In this document: piece after piece, positions 12,318 to 23,884 of the stretch
Position numbering within the stretch: position 1 is the first letter of the stretch
Layout of the letters: every line of letters begins with the position of its first letter
Assembly: GCA_017562135.1 (NCBI GenBank)
Contig: QEYB01000412.1
Coordinates: forward strand, 558,001 to 622,000
From: Dipylidium caninum
Taxonomy: Eukaryota; Platyhelminthes; Cestoda; Cyclophyllidea; Dipylidiidae
Reading direction: 5' to 3'
DNA: 64,000 bases
The notes under the pieces: generated by a model
Database searches by the model: none
What the model was told of the DNA's origin: nothing
What the model saw: only the letters and a program-made list of their open reading frames with translations
Position numbers and translations under genes: made by a program

Positions 12318-13969
12318 CTAATTGAACCATAAGACGGACGACCTACGTGACCAAAGCCGGCGTAGGACGAAGGCTATTGCACTTGCGAATCCCACTGGGC
12401 CTAGGAGGAAAATGGAGACGCCGAAAAGAAGGGAGGATAGTTGTGAAAATTTCCCGGCTTGAACGAAGCTCTCAAGACCCTCCTAGAAAAATAAGTATAG
12501 GCGGATTTTGACGGTATTCTCCGCAACGCAAAGTTAGCTTGGGGGTCTTCATTTTTGACTGGCGAGGTAATCTTTAAATGTATAAAAATACCATTCTTGG
12601 AGGAGTTTGGCTTAACTTTTAATTCAACGCCAATTGTCAACTTGCGTTCCCAGTTTCACAAATCTATCGGTCCAACCCTGTATGCTTCGACACTAAGACG
12701 AAGCCACCAGGAGGTGACACTTGGCATGGATGGGCTTAGGAGACAAGTTAAACTTCAGTCATCTTTGCCTTCAGGATATTATATATTTGCTAGACGGGTT
12801 TCATTGAGTTCACATATGGTAACAAGGGGTAATATTGCAACAAACATAAAGTGCCAATTCTGTATCGAGTTTTGTGAATTTCGTCAAAGGCGATGTGCAT
12901 TCACTGTAAAGGGTCCTTTGTTAGATGGTACCCCTATAACAGGCATCTGATTGAATCATTGTGGCCCAAGCCGAATCTGCTTCCACATGTAAGTGTATTT
13001 CGATGTGAAGCTCGTACTATGTCGCTTTTGAGGGACAACTCAAACAAATGTCCTACCACTTAGTTGCCTCAGGACATCGTTTCACCCACAAGAGGGCAAT
13101 TCCTTCTGTCTCAACAATAATACCTTTCAATCGATAACGCAAGAACTTTCTTACCCAACTTCCATGATTTTCGATCCAATCACCTAATTGGGACTCCTTG
13201 TGAATAAATTCCGTGGTCCAGACGAGGTAGTGCAAGGAACTTATCTTCCTACTAGTCATCGCGCCCTTCGGGTTGTCGTCAGTCTTTTCTACCGAACTGT
13301 CCATTGTTTTTCTCTGCAGCGGGACAAAGTCTATATTGTCCACAAGTGGTGAGGTCTGTGCTTTTTCGTTTTCCGAGAGAGACTGAAATGAAGGAGGCAT
13401 TAGCTCGGTCTAGGGTTGATGTCCGAGGGACAGGGGAGCCCATTCTACATACAATCACATGGGAGCACACCTGAGTTTGAGGTGGAGAGTTAAGAACCTC
13501 ACAGAGAGCACGAAGAAAGCTCATCATTGCCACGATTCGACCCCAATTGATCTGTTGGACGAAGAGACTGTGGAGGATTTTTATGTAACGGACACGCGCT
13601 TCCGTGAATTCAAGGTGATATTTAGTCTACACAGCGGAGTTGAGAATTTAGAATGCGTCACGATAAGGACAGAACACAAAAGAGTATATGAGCCGTTTTG
13701 AAGCAACTCACAGGAGGGAAAAGTGGCGACAAATCAAGCTCCACTTCCTCTGAAGAGGATGAAGAAGATGCTGTGGTTGTGGAACTTGAGGTCGTAGCGT
13801 TATAGACCTGCAGCGCATCGGAGACCAGACTCTTGTAACCATCGGTGTAGTTCGATTCAAAAGTGTTAACTAAATCTAGTGCCGCTGACACTGTTGAGTC
13901 GCTAATGTTCTCTGCTGTTCGGCTGTCTCCTCGATGTTTTGCCTGATGGTGGGAGGGATCGTCCGATGG
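12318..13969 (-). CDS. Bcl-2 family apoptosis regulator (core exons)
   Basis: Controls mitochondrial outer-membrane permeabilisation in apoptosis. Minus-strand exons 13969-13712, 13626-13471, 13382-13155 and 12482-12318 all join in phase 0; the last contains the TAG stop. BH1 is explicit (QINWGRIVAMMSFLRALCEV). BH2 spans two exons (LGDWIENHGSW then EGLESFV), matching the Bcl-2 WIQDNGGWDAFV region. A C-terminal hydrophobic segment (QLSSLLFGVSIFLLGPVGFA) followed by RRLWSRR is a typical tail anchor. A helix around AALDLVNTFESNY occupies the BH3 place but lacks the usual Gly-Asp pair. Unusual are a Ser/Thr- and acid-rich stretch (TTSSSTTTASSSSSSEE) between BH3 and BH1, and a loop of about 45 residues before BH2. 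Whether it is pro- or anti-apoptotic cannot be told. The 5' end is unresolved; see 14010-14102 and 15644-15893. Confidence 0.9.
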
Positions 13970-14009
13970 CTAGATGGATAACAAAAGAATGCAGATAATC
14001 TAGGCAAAC

Positions 14010-14102
14010 AGGATTTGAGGGTTTCTTGGATTGGACGGAGTCGAAAGGGGGTGCCGTAAAAGGGGTGAGTTCACATAGGTCGTGAGCAGATAGAGCAAGC
14101 AA
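14010..14102 (-). CDS. Possible additional exon upstream of the Bcl-2 family gene
   Basis: An open frame ending in KKPSNP is followed by a GTTTGC donor at 14009, leaving a 40-base intron before the exon starting at 13969, in compatible phase 0. No ATG or clear acceptor defines its start, and no motif is recognised. The 40-base intron would suit this genome, but the exon may simply be chance open sequence. Confidence 0.3.
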
Positions 14103-15643
14103 CGGTCAGATAAACATGATTTGATGAAGGGAACTGGAATAACTTCTCTGGATGAAGTGGTGAGAGGTCAGGTCAATTAATGACCAATTACATATTGCAC
14201 AGGGCAATTGATTTTAAATGAAAGGTATTTAGCAAAAGTGGAGTCGTCACTGAATACTCAAGACCTATCACCAGAAACCACATTACTTCAGTTGGATAAA
14301 TCCAGGTTGACGAAACGGTACTACTGGTCAAATGAAGTACTATTTGAAACTGATTGATATCAATAAGTATATTGCTGAAAGGCCATAATCACCCTCGCCA
14401 AATGACGTCTTGTTGCCTGACAAGGAACGCATATGTAGATAGTGAAATAAAATGGAAATATCAGCTGGAGTCGCATGTTTTATCATCCGAATAGAACGGC
14501 ATGAAATATGAATCGCCAGCGACTCATTTAATGCAAAGGGCTGTTAATATTCTTGAAAGGCGAAAACAAGTAGCCTCATAAACACCACGAAGTCGAGACT
14601 ACAGAGTACCAAAAAAAACATCGATTCTATTTTCCTAATAACACTGGATTTTCCGATTTTGACAACTATATGTTCAATGAGTTGATTAGGCGAGAGTCAA
14701 CCCGTTTAAAACTAAGAACCATGGAAGACCTGCATTTTGGGGAGGCTAAAAAACCGAACAAAAATCAATGCTAGGCTGACTGATCAAGAAAATTATCGAT
14801 TTGTTAAAAAGCTTACGCAGGACTAGTATCATTAACGGAGACAAGCGAACGTGAAATGAAGGTCTCAAAACCAACCAATGGGTGTTTAATTGGCCAAAAG
14901 CCAAACACCAATCATGACACACCATGTGACTTAGAGGCGAGCTAAATATACATGGACACATCTTGACCGCGACTACTGGGATCGAAGGCTTTGACGTGAC
15001 AGTCATTTTAGTCCGTAATAATTGCCGTCCACCTAAAGCAAAACCAGATTCGTTTCACTCATACTTTTAACGGTATGGGATTTCAGTATTTTCGCATCCA
15101 TGACATGAGACCCTATCTACACCAACATACTTCCAAGTAAATGTCAAGATGCACCCTTTTCAGAGTCACGTAAGCAAGAACTTAATGACAATAAAAACAA
15201 AGTTCAAAAAAAAATTGAGTGAGAGGAGGTAAATTCGTGTGGATAACTAAGTTTGCCGAATATTAGCAGAAACAACAAAAAATCGATGAAAACGATAATT
15301 CGTATTCCTCTTGGGTACTAGGCAAAATCACTTATAAAACGGGAAAGTCGCGAGAGTAACAAATGGTTGGAGTTGGAAAACGTTTGGACAAATGGTTCCA
15401 ACCTTAAATCCTGTACAATAAAGTAATTGAACGCGAAATCGAACACAAAAATATGCTCGAATATCAGAATAGGAGGACCTAAACGTCAATGGGCAGTGTG
15501 AAAGTTCTTCATGGATGGATAGCGTATTGTTTCGCAAAAAAATAGCAACAGAAAACGTTATAGGCATGGAAATTAACAAGATAAACGCAAGCATTGTTTG
15601 AAATTATAGCTTGATTAAATCAATTAAGTCCCGGTAAATTTAC
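14103..15643. other. Non-coding stretch, probably intron or intergenic
   Basis: AT-rich, with no ORF showing recognisable protein similarity or paired splice sites. If the exon at 15644-15893 belongs to the Bcl-2 family gene, this is a large intron of it. The minus frame at 14746-15006 contains hydrophobic runs but no supporting splice signals. Confidence 0.45.
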
Positions 15644-15893
15644 TTCCGCAGCAACATTGTCCATCGTTCCATTTTGGCAACAGAAAGGTACGGGATGCCA
15701 ATATTCAGGATCGTGAAGGGGTATGACCACAGGAACGCGGGATTCAACGATGCGTGAAAGAAGTCGGAAGGTGCGCCGTGAGGGATTTTCATGGAGGACT
15801 GATTCCATAATGTCAAAATCGATTTCAGTATGCAGAGAAGGTACCGAATGATTCGGAGAGGGGGAGGTGACGGATGACGAAGAGCAGGGATAG
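15644..15893 (-). CDS. Orphan coding exon, possibly the 5' part of the Bcl-2 family gene
   Basis: Open minus-strand frame reading through SPSPNHSVPSLHTEIDFDIM and then ENPSRRTFRLLSRIVESRVP, ending in a GTAAAT donor after GCGGAA. A CCTAG acceptor candidate lies at 15894. An ATG at 15808 could be a start. The donor is phase 0, as the exons at 14102 and 13969 require, so it may be the N-terminus of the Bcl-2 family protein across a long intron. No known domain was recognised; it could equally be a separate short gene. Confidence 0.4.
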
Positions 15894-16537
15894 CTAGGAA
15901 TTCAAAAAGGATTTCAAAAAAGACTTGAATTATGCTATAAAATGGTGATTGCAGACATCCAACATCAACTCATGATACCCAGCGCATAAGAGATAGTGGC
16001 TTTGGTTGCCACCATATGAATCGACCAAGAATATCTTTTATATTATTGTAAACTGCCATATTAAATATAAAATAGAGTCCTTGGCCATGATATTGACTAG
16101 GAAGCTTACCATCCCGTAGCCTCAGCTGACTTGCTCATCGCATGTAATTCAACTTGTCCCGCACAGGCATATCAAACGACGCTCCCTCTTTTTAGTTAAC
16201 TAAAACATCATAAAATTTGTACAACGGTTTCCCTTTCAAGATTTTGCTTGTTCACGATACATTAGCAAACACTAATACAATAAAAAACCCCCTTGACGGC
16301 TCTTCGCGCCGCCAACACGCCTGCCCTAAAGCACAGCCACACCGAAGTCGACACCCCAAGAAGCTTTATTCGACGACCGCAACCACACCACGCGATTACA
16401 AGCCCAACAACACAGGCGACATCAGCAACGGGGTGGAGACAGAATCGAACCTCTCCACCCAACAAGTAAATAAAGTTTGAAAAGGGGACAAAGTGTAAAA
16501 TAGCAGACACAGATGCCAAGGTGCCAAAATGGCAGCG
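15894..16537. other. 3' flank of the SMN-like gene
   Basis: No gene seen. On the minus strand this holds the 3' UTR of the SMN homologue, including an AATAAA at 16370-16365 about 170 bases after its stop. The plus-strand frame at 16217-16480 is low-complexity and unsupported. Confidence 0.5.
16365..16370 (-). terminator. AATAAA polyadenylation signal candidate, SMN-like gene
   Basis: A canonical hexamer on the minus strand 168 bases downstream of the stop codon at 16538, at a reasonable distance for a short 3' UTR. Confidence 0.45.
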
Positions 16538-18224
16538 CTATTTTGATTTTGTCGATTCCTCACTCTGTCCATTCCCTTCCTCTGCACCATCGACATCGTC
16601 ATCATTATCAGCGCTTCCACCATTACCAACGCCAGGATCAATGGGATCTTTTATGGAAGGAGAGCGGAGACCCAAGATCTAAAACAATGAACTATAGTTA
16701 GATTCTTCCCCCGCGAAAACAAAAAAGCAAATTTAGACCCTCACTTGTTCAGCATGCGCCTGTCCCATAGCGTAACCAGCCTCGTACCAAGCTCGCAACA
16801 ACACAGCTGTGCTGATTTCTCCGTTAGGAGTTGTCAAGGTCAGCGAAGACAAAGAGGGAGGCGTGAAAGGACCAGGAGTAACAGGCGCTCCCGTTCCTAA
16901 CGTTACAGATGTATCGGACGGCGTCGGGAGCAGGAAGTGATGGTGACTGCAACTGCGCAAAGGAGTGGATGGACATTTATTCATTTTTTCCTTATTCCTC
17001 AAAATATCACCAATTTATCATCTCAATCAATTCTATCTCTCCATCCCATAAAACTGACCTAAGAACACATAATCACCTCCAATAAAAGGACCTACTCTAT
17101 CCCTGATTCATTTATCCGTCTATCCAAGTCTTTACCAAAAATGGATACGTCCAATTACGTGTCGACTCTTCTATATGAAACCGATTTCGCCCATCTCGGA
17201 ATCCACCAAGTTGTGCATTCCATCGAAACGCTGATTTGTCCCTTTCTGGTCCTCAAAATATTCCCCTTACCAGGTAATATTTCTGGGTATGCTTGAAGCA
17301 AACCCATCTATCTTACCTACAACGTGGAACAGAAAGTGGAGGTGGTGGTGGCGGGGGAAGCAGTTCGGGATGTAAATCGAGGTTTGGAAGGAGCCAGGAA
17401 TAGACAGGAGCCACACCGCTTCCCGCCACGGTACTAGTGGCGGCAACAGGGAAAGAGGAGGTATTGGCGATATAAGACTGAGGTGGATGCTATAAGACGA
17501 AAGAGGAAACAACGGCAACTAATGTACAAGAAGTGCACATTCTCCCTCCCTACATACCCTTTCTTGAGTTACTTTTGTCTAACCCTCAGAACATTCAACT
17601 ACTCGTTAATTCATTAGAATTAACCGAATCTGACCAAAGATCATAACTCGTGACGGGAATAGTCCGTTTTACAAACTAACCGAATTAGGAACAGCCATTT
17701 CGGAAGCAGCAGCGGGAGAAATAGCAGCATCAGACTCCGAAGTAATGGGGGCTGTGGATGATGTCCACTGCTTAGGCTCACCGCTATGGGAGCATTGGGA
17801 GCAAAGATGATTATCTTCGTTGTCCTGGCTACCTTTAAAGTTACCAGTGCCGCTACCCCCCTTCCGCTTGTTTTTGTTGTGATGACGCCGCTTCTTGCGG
17901 CTAGATGCAGTGTTGCTGGTGGCAGATGATTGAGGTGGTGGTGGTGGTGGAGGCAAAGAGGTCTTGCCACTGCGAAAAGCTTCCACTTGAGCCTATAAAT
18001 TGACAAAAATGAGTGGAAAAACCAATGAGCTTATCTAGTAAAAGCTAATGTGAATCGGTAAACGGCTGAAGACGAAAGACAAGACTCACTTTGACTTGCA
18101 TTTCAACCTGGGCATACTTAGCCAAAAGCTCACAGTCATCCCACATCTCGTCATAATTCTCTCCTGAACCCTCCGGCGGAGGCCAAATTCGTGATGAGGC
18201 TAGGGAGTCGTTTGCTTCACACAT
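16538..18224 (-). CDS. SMN1: Survival motor neuron (SMN) homologue without a visible Tudor domain
   Basis: SMN nucleates the complex that loads Sm rings onto spliceosomal snRNAs. Exons 18224-18090, 17992-17681, 17489-17317, 16952-16745 and 16678-16538 join in phase for about 322 residues. The N-terminal Gemin2-binding box is clear (YDEMWDDCELLAKYAQ, about 24-39; human IWDDTALIKAY). A lysine/arginine-rich segment follows (KKRRHHNKNKRK). Next comes a proline run (194-200) preceded by YSWLLPNLDLH, resembling human SCWLPPFPSG. The C-terminal YG box is AVLLRAWYEAGYAMGQAHAE (about 256-275), compared with human MLMSWYMSGYHTGYYMG. The final exon adds an acidic tail of about 46 residues. Where other animals have a Tudor domain between the basic and proline regions there is only low-complexity sequence. 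If the intron after 16745 is not removed, the protein ends four codons later at 16733. Confidence 0.85.
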
Positions 18225-18245
18225 TTTCTGGCTAAAAGAATAGAT
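18225..18245 (-). promoter_or_regulatory. Splice acceptor just upstream of the SMN start
   Basis: On the minus strand, ATTCTTTTAG is followed by seven bases and the ATG at 18224. A 5' UTR intron or a trans-splice leader acceptor would both explain it. Confidence 0.45.
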
Positions 18246-18721
18246 TAGGACGCCATAGTGAAGTAACCAAACACACAGTCCAACCGCCACCAAACCCGCG
18301 GTAACAAACATCAAATTTTGTTATGACAAAACAATGATTTTCTTATAAGCTGGGTGAAGAAATTCCTTTTTGAAAACCTAAACCAAAAATGAGTGGGCAA
18401 GAGGGAGATGGATGACGTAATAATGAATAGGTGTAAGTAGGGTAGAGCACAAAGAGTCAGATATGCTGGAATGCCACGATAAGGAGGGGAAGGATGACAA
18501 AGAGGGGTAAAATATGAATGATTAGAGAGATGGATGTAGTGTGGGTGACTGGGTGGCCTAAATTGAGATTAGGCGGATGCGTTACGATGAATCGTGCTTC
18601 GCGGACTTGTTGGCGGTTGGAGAAAAGAGCGACAGACAAGCAATACGAATAAGGGTTAGTGAAATCTCCTATATTTCTGCAGAGCAAAAAGAGCGAAAAG
18701 GAATTAAGGGAAGATAGGATT

Positions 18722-18732
18722 GGGGGGGGGGG
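18722..18732 (+). repeat. Homopolymeric G tract (11 bases)
   Basis: An uninterrupted run of eleven G lies in the short gap between the CSRNP gene and the SMN gene. Such runs are prone to length variation and sequencing error. Confidence 0.8.
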
Positions 18733-18804
18733 AGAACAACGAACAGTAAACAGAAGAAGGACCTTTTAACAATAAGGGAAAGGAAAGGAGTAAATGCGTT
18801 TGTG

Positions 18805-21800
18805 TCAAATGACACCCCTTTTCTCAGTGCTGCCAACAGGTGTCTGCATTAACGAATTGCCCTCGGGAGTAGACGTTGGTGTCTGTGTAGACCACTTCAT
18901 TGACGAGCCCGCTTCCGACAAGGAAGACGGTCTGGACGGAGGAAAAACTAGGGAGGACAATGGCTTGACAACAATGTAACGCTTCCGAAAGGTTTGAGAA
19001 CAGGCTGAACGGATGATACGACGTTTGCGAAGACTTAATCTGGCGAAAGGTGCCTTATCTCCGATAGCGGATGGGGTTCGCACTGATTCTGTAAATGTTA
19101 AGGTAGATAAAGGATAGTATCGACATCCTGTCTCCCGATCCCACGGGAAATAAAAAAATAGAATATCAGAATCTTCTTATGGCTTAAACGCACCAAGGGG
19201 ATTTTTAAAGGGCAGTAGCGATTGACCGGGAGCTGTTGGAGGAAAGACTGCTTTAGCCAAGAGAACATTGTCATCATCTTCATCTTCCTTGCCATTAACT
19301 ATCTGATTGTCACTTGCAACAACAGCAGAAGGGGGGGATTCGGATTTTTCTACGTATTTCTGAAGACGAATATACTTATAAAGTTGCAGAAAAAACAGCG
19401 GGGTCAGCAGTGTGGATATTAAGCTAGGTTTATACAGTTAGGTGATATTAACCACGGAGATGATATACAGGGCAAAAGGAAACTTCATGACAAGAGCTTA
19501 CGCTGCAAGCGCCCCAAGGTAGAGGAATAATAGGCGCAGTGTACAAAACGATGGATTTTGAGGCAGAATTTGATGCAGAAGAAACAACAGAAGTTTGTCG
19601 ATTGAAATCCGAAATGGGAGAGAGAAGCGAGGAGGGAGGTTGTTGTGGTTCTAATCTCTCCTGCAGACAAAAGACACATTCGCCACGCTCAGAACTCAAT
19701 TCTGCTTGTTCGATGTTGGAAGTAGTGGACAACTGTCGAGTAGAAAGGCGTCAAGTTTAAGAAGTAAGCTAAATAAAAGAAGTGCAAGGAAACTTACGCG
19801 CTGAAGAACGTGAACAGTATGAGCTCGGACTCGAGAAGTTGAGAATTCAACACGACCATAAGGATTACCGCACTGATCGGTGTTGCAGTCGCAAGGGAAA
19901 CCAGGCCGATCAACCTTGCGGAGGAAAAACTAAGCAAAATTACTAGCCGAATGCGAAAAGACGAAACCACCTTAGATAAACAGTTTTCTGCTCCAATGCT
20001 ATAAACGTATTTCGCTTGATCTCTTTTAGAAAGATTCTAATCCATATTCTTAAGGTTACACTGGTCCATACCTCACCCATCATCTCTATACAATTCCATC
20101 TTTCAGGCACTGGTTTGACTAAAATGATCCAGTTTTCCAACCCACTCCCCTATCAAGAACTGTCTGTTAAATGCTAAGGGATGTCCAGGATTGGAATACT
20201 TGTTTAGTTAAAAGCGTAAAATATGCAGGATGTCTTCCAGTGGCTAAACAAGAGCTTGTAATATTTTAGGAATATCCTCAGCCTATGTTAGAAATAACAA
20301 AAATTTTACGCAAGACCGAACTCAATACCTGCAAAACAAATCTCAGTAGTATTCGTAAAAGAAAAAACGCTATGATTGACGTCAAAAAGATCATTATCTC
20401 TTTAATCATTTTTACAAAGTCGCTTCAGTTTCTCACGTATTAACATACCAGCACACAGCACCAAAATGCCAAATTTGACTTATTTCTCTTATTCGTCTAT
20501 CTAGGACAGAAAATCAACTCAAAAAAAGAAATTCAATAAATGGTGTGACTGTTAAATCCTGGTTGACTGTCCTTCTTGAGATCAAATAAATTATGGAATA
20601 AGAAAAACCAAGAGCAGAAGGAAAACGCTGGCAACTCCTTAGAAGATCCACTGACATAAACATATCTAGTTGATGGGAGGGATTAAAAAAACGTAAACCA
20701 AAGCTGAGATTTCTGACAGGCTTAAAGTTGGCGTGCCCATTTATATTAATATTGAGAATTATTTTTGTTTTAAAAATAACATTTTAGTTGTCATCCTTTC
20801 AAGAAACGCGCACCTTTTTAAAATCATACGTCACTTACTAGCATCACAGTTGCAAGTACGTCATCAAACAATTAATAATAAACGCGGCTTAATTGAAGAA
20901 TAATTGATTCCGAAAAATTTATTACTAGTAAGCGGCCTACAGAGACCAATGGAAAAACAAAGTTTGAATATTTTAGCAGACAAATGTCACAATTTGTGAC
21001 CGAACAAAAAGCGAAAACTCGGGACGAAATAGCTGAGATCTGGGACTCGGTTATTAAGTATATCATGAAACAAGTACAACAAAAGAGAAGCACAAGAACG
21101 GTAGATAATCTGTTTACATTAAGGCAAACTCGGGGACAAAGATGCAAAAGATAAAAAAGACCACTCTAGGATAACAAGTCATTATCCTCAAAAAGAAATT
21201 AAAGGACCTTTATCGTTTTAAAAAACTTAAAAACCGATAAAAACCAAAATCTGGTTAATACAACCAATTACGAAGATGTCGGAAATCAAGGCGAAGAATT
21301 GAAATCTACATACTTGACAAGGAACACCGAGAAGAACGCAAGAACAGGATTCTGAGTTACAAGGTAAAGAAATACATCCGCACCCGACACTAGCTCGGGA
21401 ATTTCGCAGACTGGCGCAAGTCAATCTTTCAGATTCATCGATATGCAGAACGCCTTCGGTCAAAATTTCAAAGGAAGTTCTCGTAAAGACAGGCCAAAGA
21501 AAAAAACGAAGAATAGATGAAGTCAACATTACCTGCTTGTCTGAGCATTCGTGACCGAACAGTAGGGTGCAATGGCAACAGCTTTTTTTCAGTTATTGGA
21601 GGTAGAGAGAAGTCAGATGACTCTAAATCTGTCTCCAAGTGGCTTGTGGAATCCACATCTGTACTAAATTCACAAAAAAATGTTTCCTTCGAAGGAGAAA
21701 GGCAAGGTGGGGAAGCGGTGTTGCCGGCGACAGAGGAATAGATCAGGTTAGCTCTTCCATCAGATTGCGAGGTGAGGATGGAATTTGAATAAAAAAGAGG

Positions 21801-22095
21801 CACTCTTGTAGAATCGGCGGGATTAAAGCTATCCGCAAATGGGATCAATTGTATTCTAGGAGATTTAATTTTCCGTCGGCGACCTCGCAAATAATTATGG
21901 CATGGATCGGTAAAGTTGCCGAGATGCGTTTTTTCCAACCGCGGCATTAGACGGTACTGAAGGACTTCATAAGTCTCAGAGTAAAAATGCCTTTGTGCCA
22001 TGCCGAGAGAACATCCTCCACGCTGAGGAACCGAAGAGTGTCCCTGTTCACGCATGAAATAATAAATCTGAGTTCTTGAGAAACGAACTCTTTTC
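18805..22095 (-). CDS. Cysteine/serine-rich nuclear protein (CSRNP/AXUD1 family)
   Basis: CSRNP proteins are nuclear transcription regulators; AXUD1 is induced by Axin. Minus-strand exons 22095-21533, 21453-21314, 19914-19798, 19732-19502, 19359-19194 and 19088-18805 (TGA) are all phase-consistent. The family's N-terminal domain is complete from KRVRFSRTQIYYF and QRGGCSLGMAQRH through KKLLPLHPTVRSRMLRQAG to the cysteine block. There C-x-C-x4-C-x4-C-x-C-x6-C (VGCGCISLPCNSESCSC, then GVPCQ) runs into VDRPGFPCDCNTDQCGNP and GRVEFSTSRVRAHTVHVLQ. Human CSRNP1 has the same order. The C-terminal 190 residues are serine- and acid-rich and unconserved. Exon 5 could end at an in-frame stop (19177), but its GTGCGT donor joins in phase to the last exon. 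The first exon, with the start codon, lies upstream of 22095 and was not identified. The gene lies just upstream of SMN on the same strand. Confidence 0.92.
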
Positions 22096-22392
22096 CTGTC
22101 CAGAGAAGACAGAGATGAAGGAGGAGGATTATTCGAGTAAGAAAGTTTGTCATTTAGCAGGACTCAAAGTGGTAATCCGGTTCATTTGAACTACAAATTG
22201 AACCCTCCATGGCAAGGTATAAGAGGCGGCAGACCACTAACACGGCGGGTTTAGCAGTTGGCGATTGGAAAGATAACATAATTTAAAACGTTTTTGCTTT
22301 CTTTCTCTGCCAGACAATATGATATTTATGTAGTGTAAAATTAATTTACATTTCTTTTAGCAGACTTTTTTTATTGTACAAGGAAAATTGCA

Positions 22393-23036
22393 AATAGAAT
22401 TGAGACAATTGTGATCTGAACTCTGAACCTAGCTAACACGTTGCTATGTTGTATAATGATAACCCCAATCCGTTTATTTCATCAGAAGCCATAATTATCT
22501 CAATTGTACGGGACCAGTGCCACAACTTTGAAAATGTTGGAGATCGGTACTTTGTCAATTCCTTCTACTACCTATACAAATATGCTACAAAACCACAAAA
22601 AATTATATATAGCAAAATGCAACGCTTCTAGTGCTCGGTATATTTTAGTTTAAACCGGGGATATGCAGGATAGAAAGTTTTCGATGGCCAAACCATTTAC
22701 TCTTTTTTTACGACGGCCACTGTTATGAGCTGAGTTTCTTTTGTAACTGATAAGATTCAATGAATTAAATAACTTAGAAAAAAATAACATGAGATTGTTG
22801 CCCCCAATAACACGAGATAAGTAGCATGAGCTAAGGAACATGAATATAAAATTTAACACCTAATCTAACAACCTCTCTTTATTTTTAACACAATTTACAG
22901 ATATAATTACTTTGTTTATATATAATATATATATATAATTATGTATATATATTAATATATATATATATCATTATACAACACAGCAACGTGTTAGCTAGGT
23001 TCAGAGTTCAAATCGCATTTGTCTCATTATAATTCG
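22393..23036. repeat. Fold-back element with about 70-bp inverted arms
   Basis: The arm at about 22393-22463 and the arm at about 22966-23036 are reverse complements. A perfect core of about 28 bases (CTGAACCTAGCTAACACGTT plus flanks) sits inside roughly 68 bases of imperfect match. The spacer is about 500 bp and contains no recognisable ORF. The structure is MITE-like or a remnant hairpin transposon; target-site duplications were not established. Confidence 0.75.
22915..22970. repeat. AT dinucleotide microsatellite
   Basis: A near-continuous TA/AT repeat directly abuts the right arm of the fold-back element. It is likely to vary in length and may have been an insertion or extension site. 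Confidence 0.85.
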
Positions 23037-23884
23037 TGATGTTAATCCAATAGAGCAAGATTAAAATTGTCTGTAAATTTCCTGGCTCATCCTGACGAGA
23101 ACATTGTGATTCGGCCGCGTTATTATTTGGGCATAATAAAGAATGGTCTACTGTGTGTGTAAGAGATAAATTTTTTCTTTGGGTATCGCTCTGTTGAAAT
23201 ATAATTTGAGGCCAGTATCTGCGCAAGAAAATCCCAACAGGTTTTCTGCCTTAATAGACAGAAGTGATTAACTCCCGACAGGGAAAAGTGTTGAATGGTA
23301 TGCGGAAAGCATCTCGGACCTAGTAAAGTGTGGTACGTGTGTTAGTTATACGTTTTAACCAAATATATACCCAAAGGTATTATTTGTGCGGAGCCGTTTG
23401 TTGGTTGAACTAAGTTAGACTATCTTCATATTTCAAAAATTATATAAAAAATTAATATAAAGACGATTTATCCATATCTTTGCCGACCCAGGAATTGTTT
23501 TTATATGTCAAATAAAATTACCGAGTTTCGACCGTCGGCGCCCTCGTCCCCTTGGCCTAATGATTGTGTATATTGTTTAGCTGTTCTTCCTCTTCACTAA
23601 AGGTTGGCGTCGATATTTTCCTCAGTTTTGCATACCGGAAATTTGGTGTCCGAGCCACCTTCTATCCTCTGCCATGTACCCAATTTTCATGTCGAGTGTG
23701 GCTCATTTATCTTCATTTTTTTCATTTCTCATCTGTTAGTTTACTTTGTAACTAGCCATCGTGAATTCACCAACTGCTTTCTGCATCATTTTGAGCACAA
23801 CAAATTTACGCTTGTTAGACGCAGTGTCCCTCTAGGCGGCATATTTTTGTAATCAATGTGTTTTATTTGAAACAAACTTGTTCA

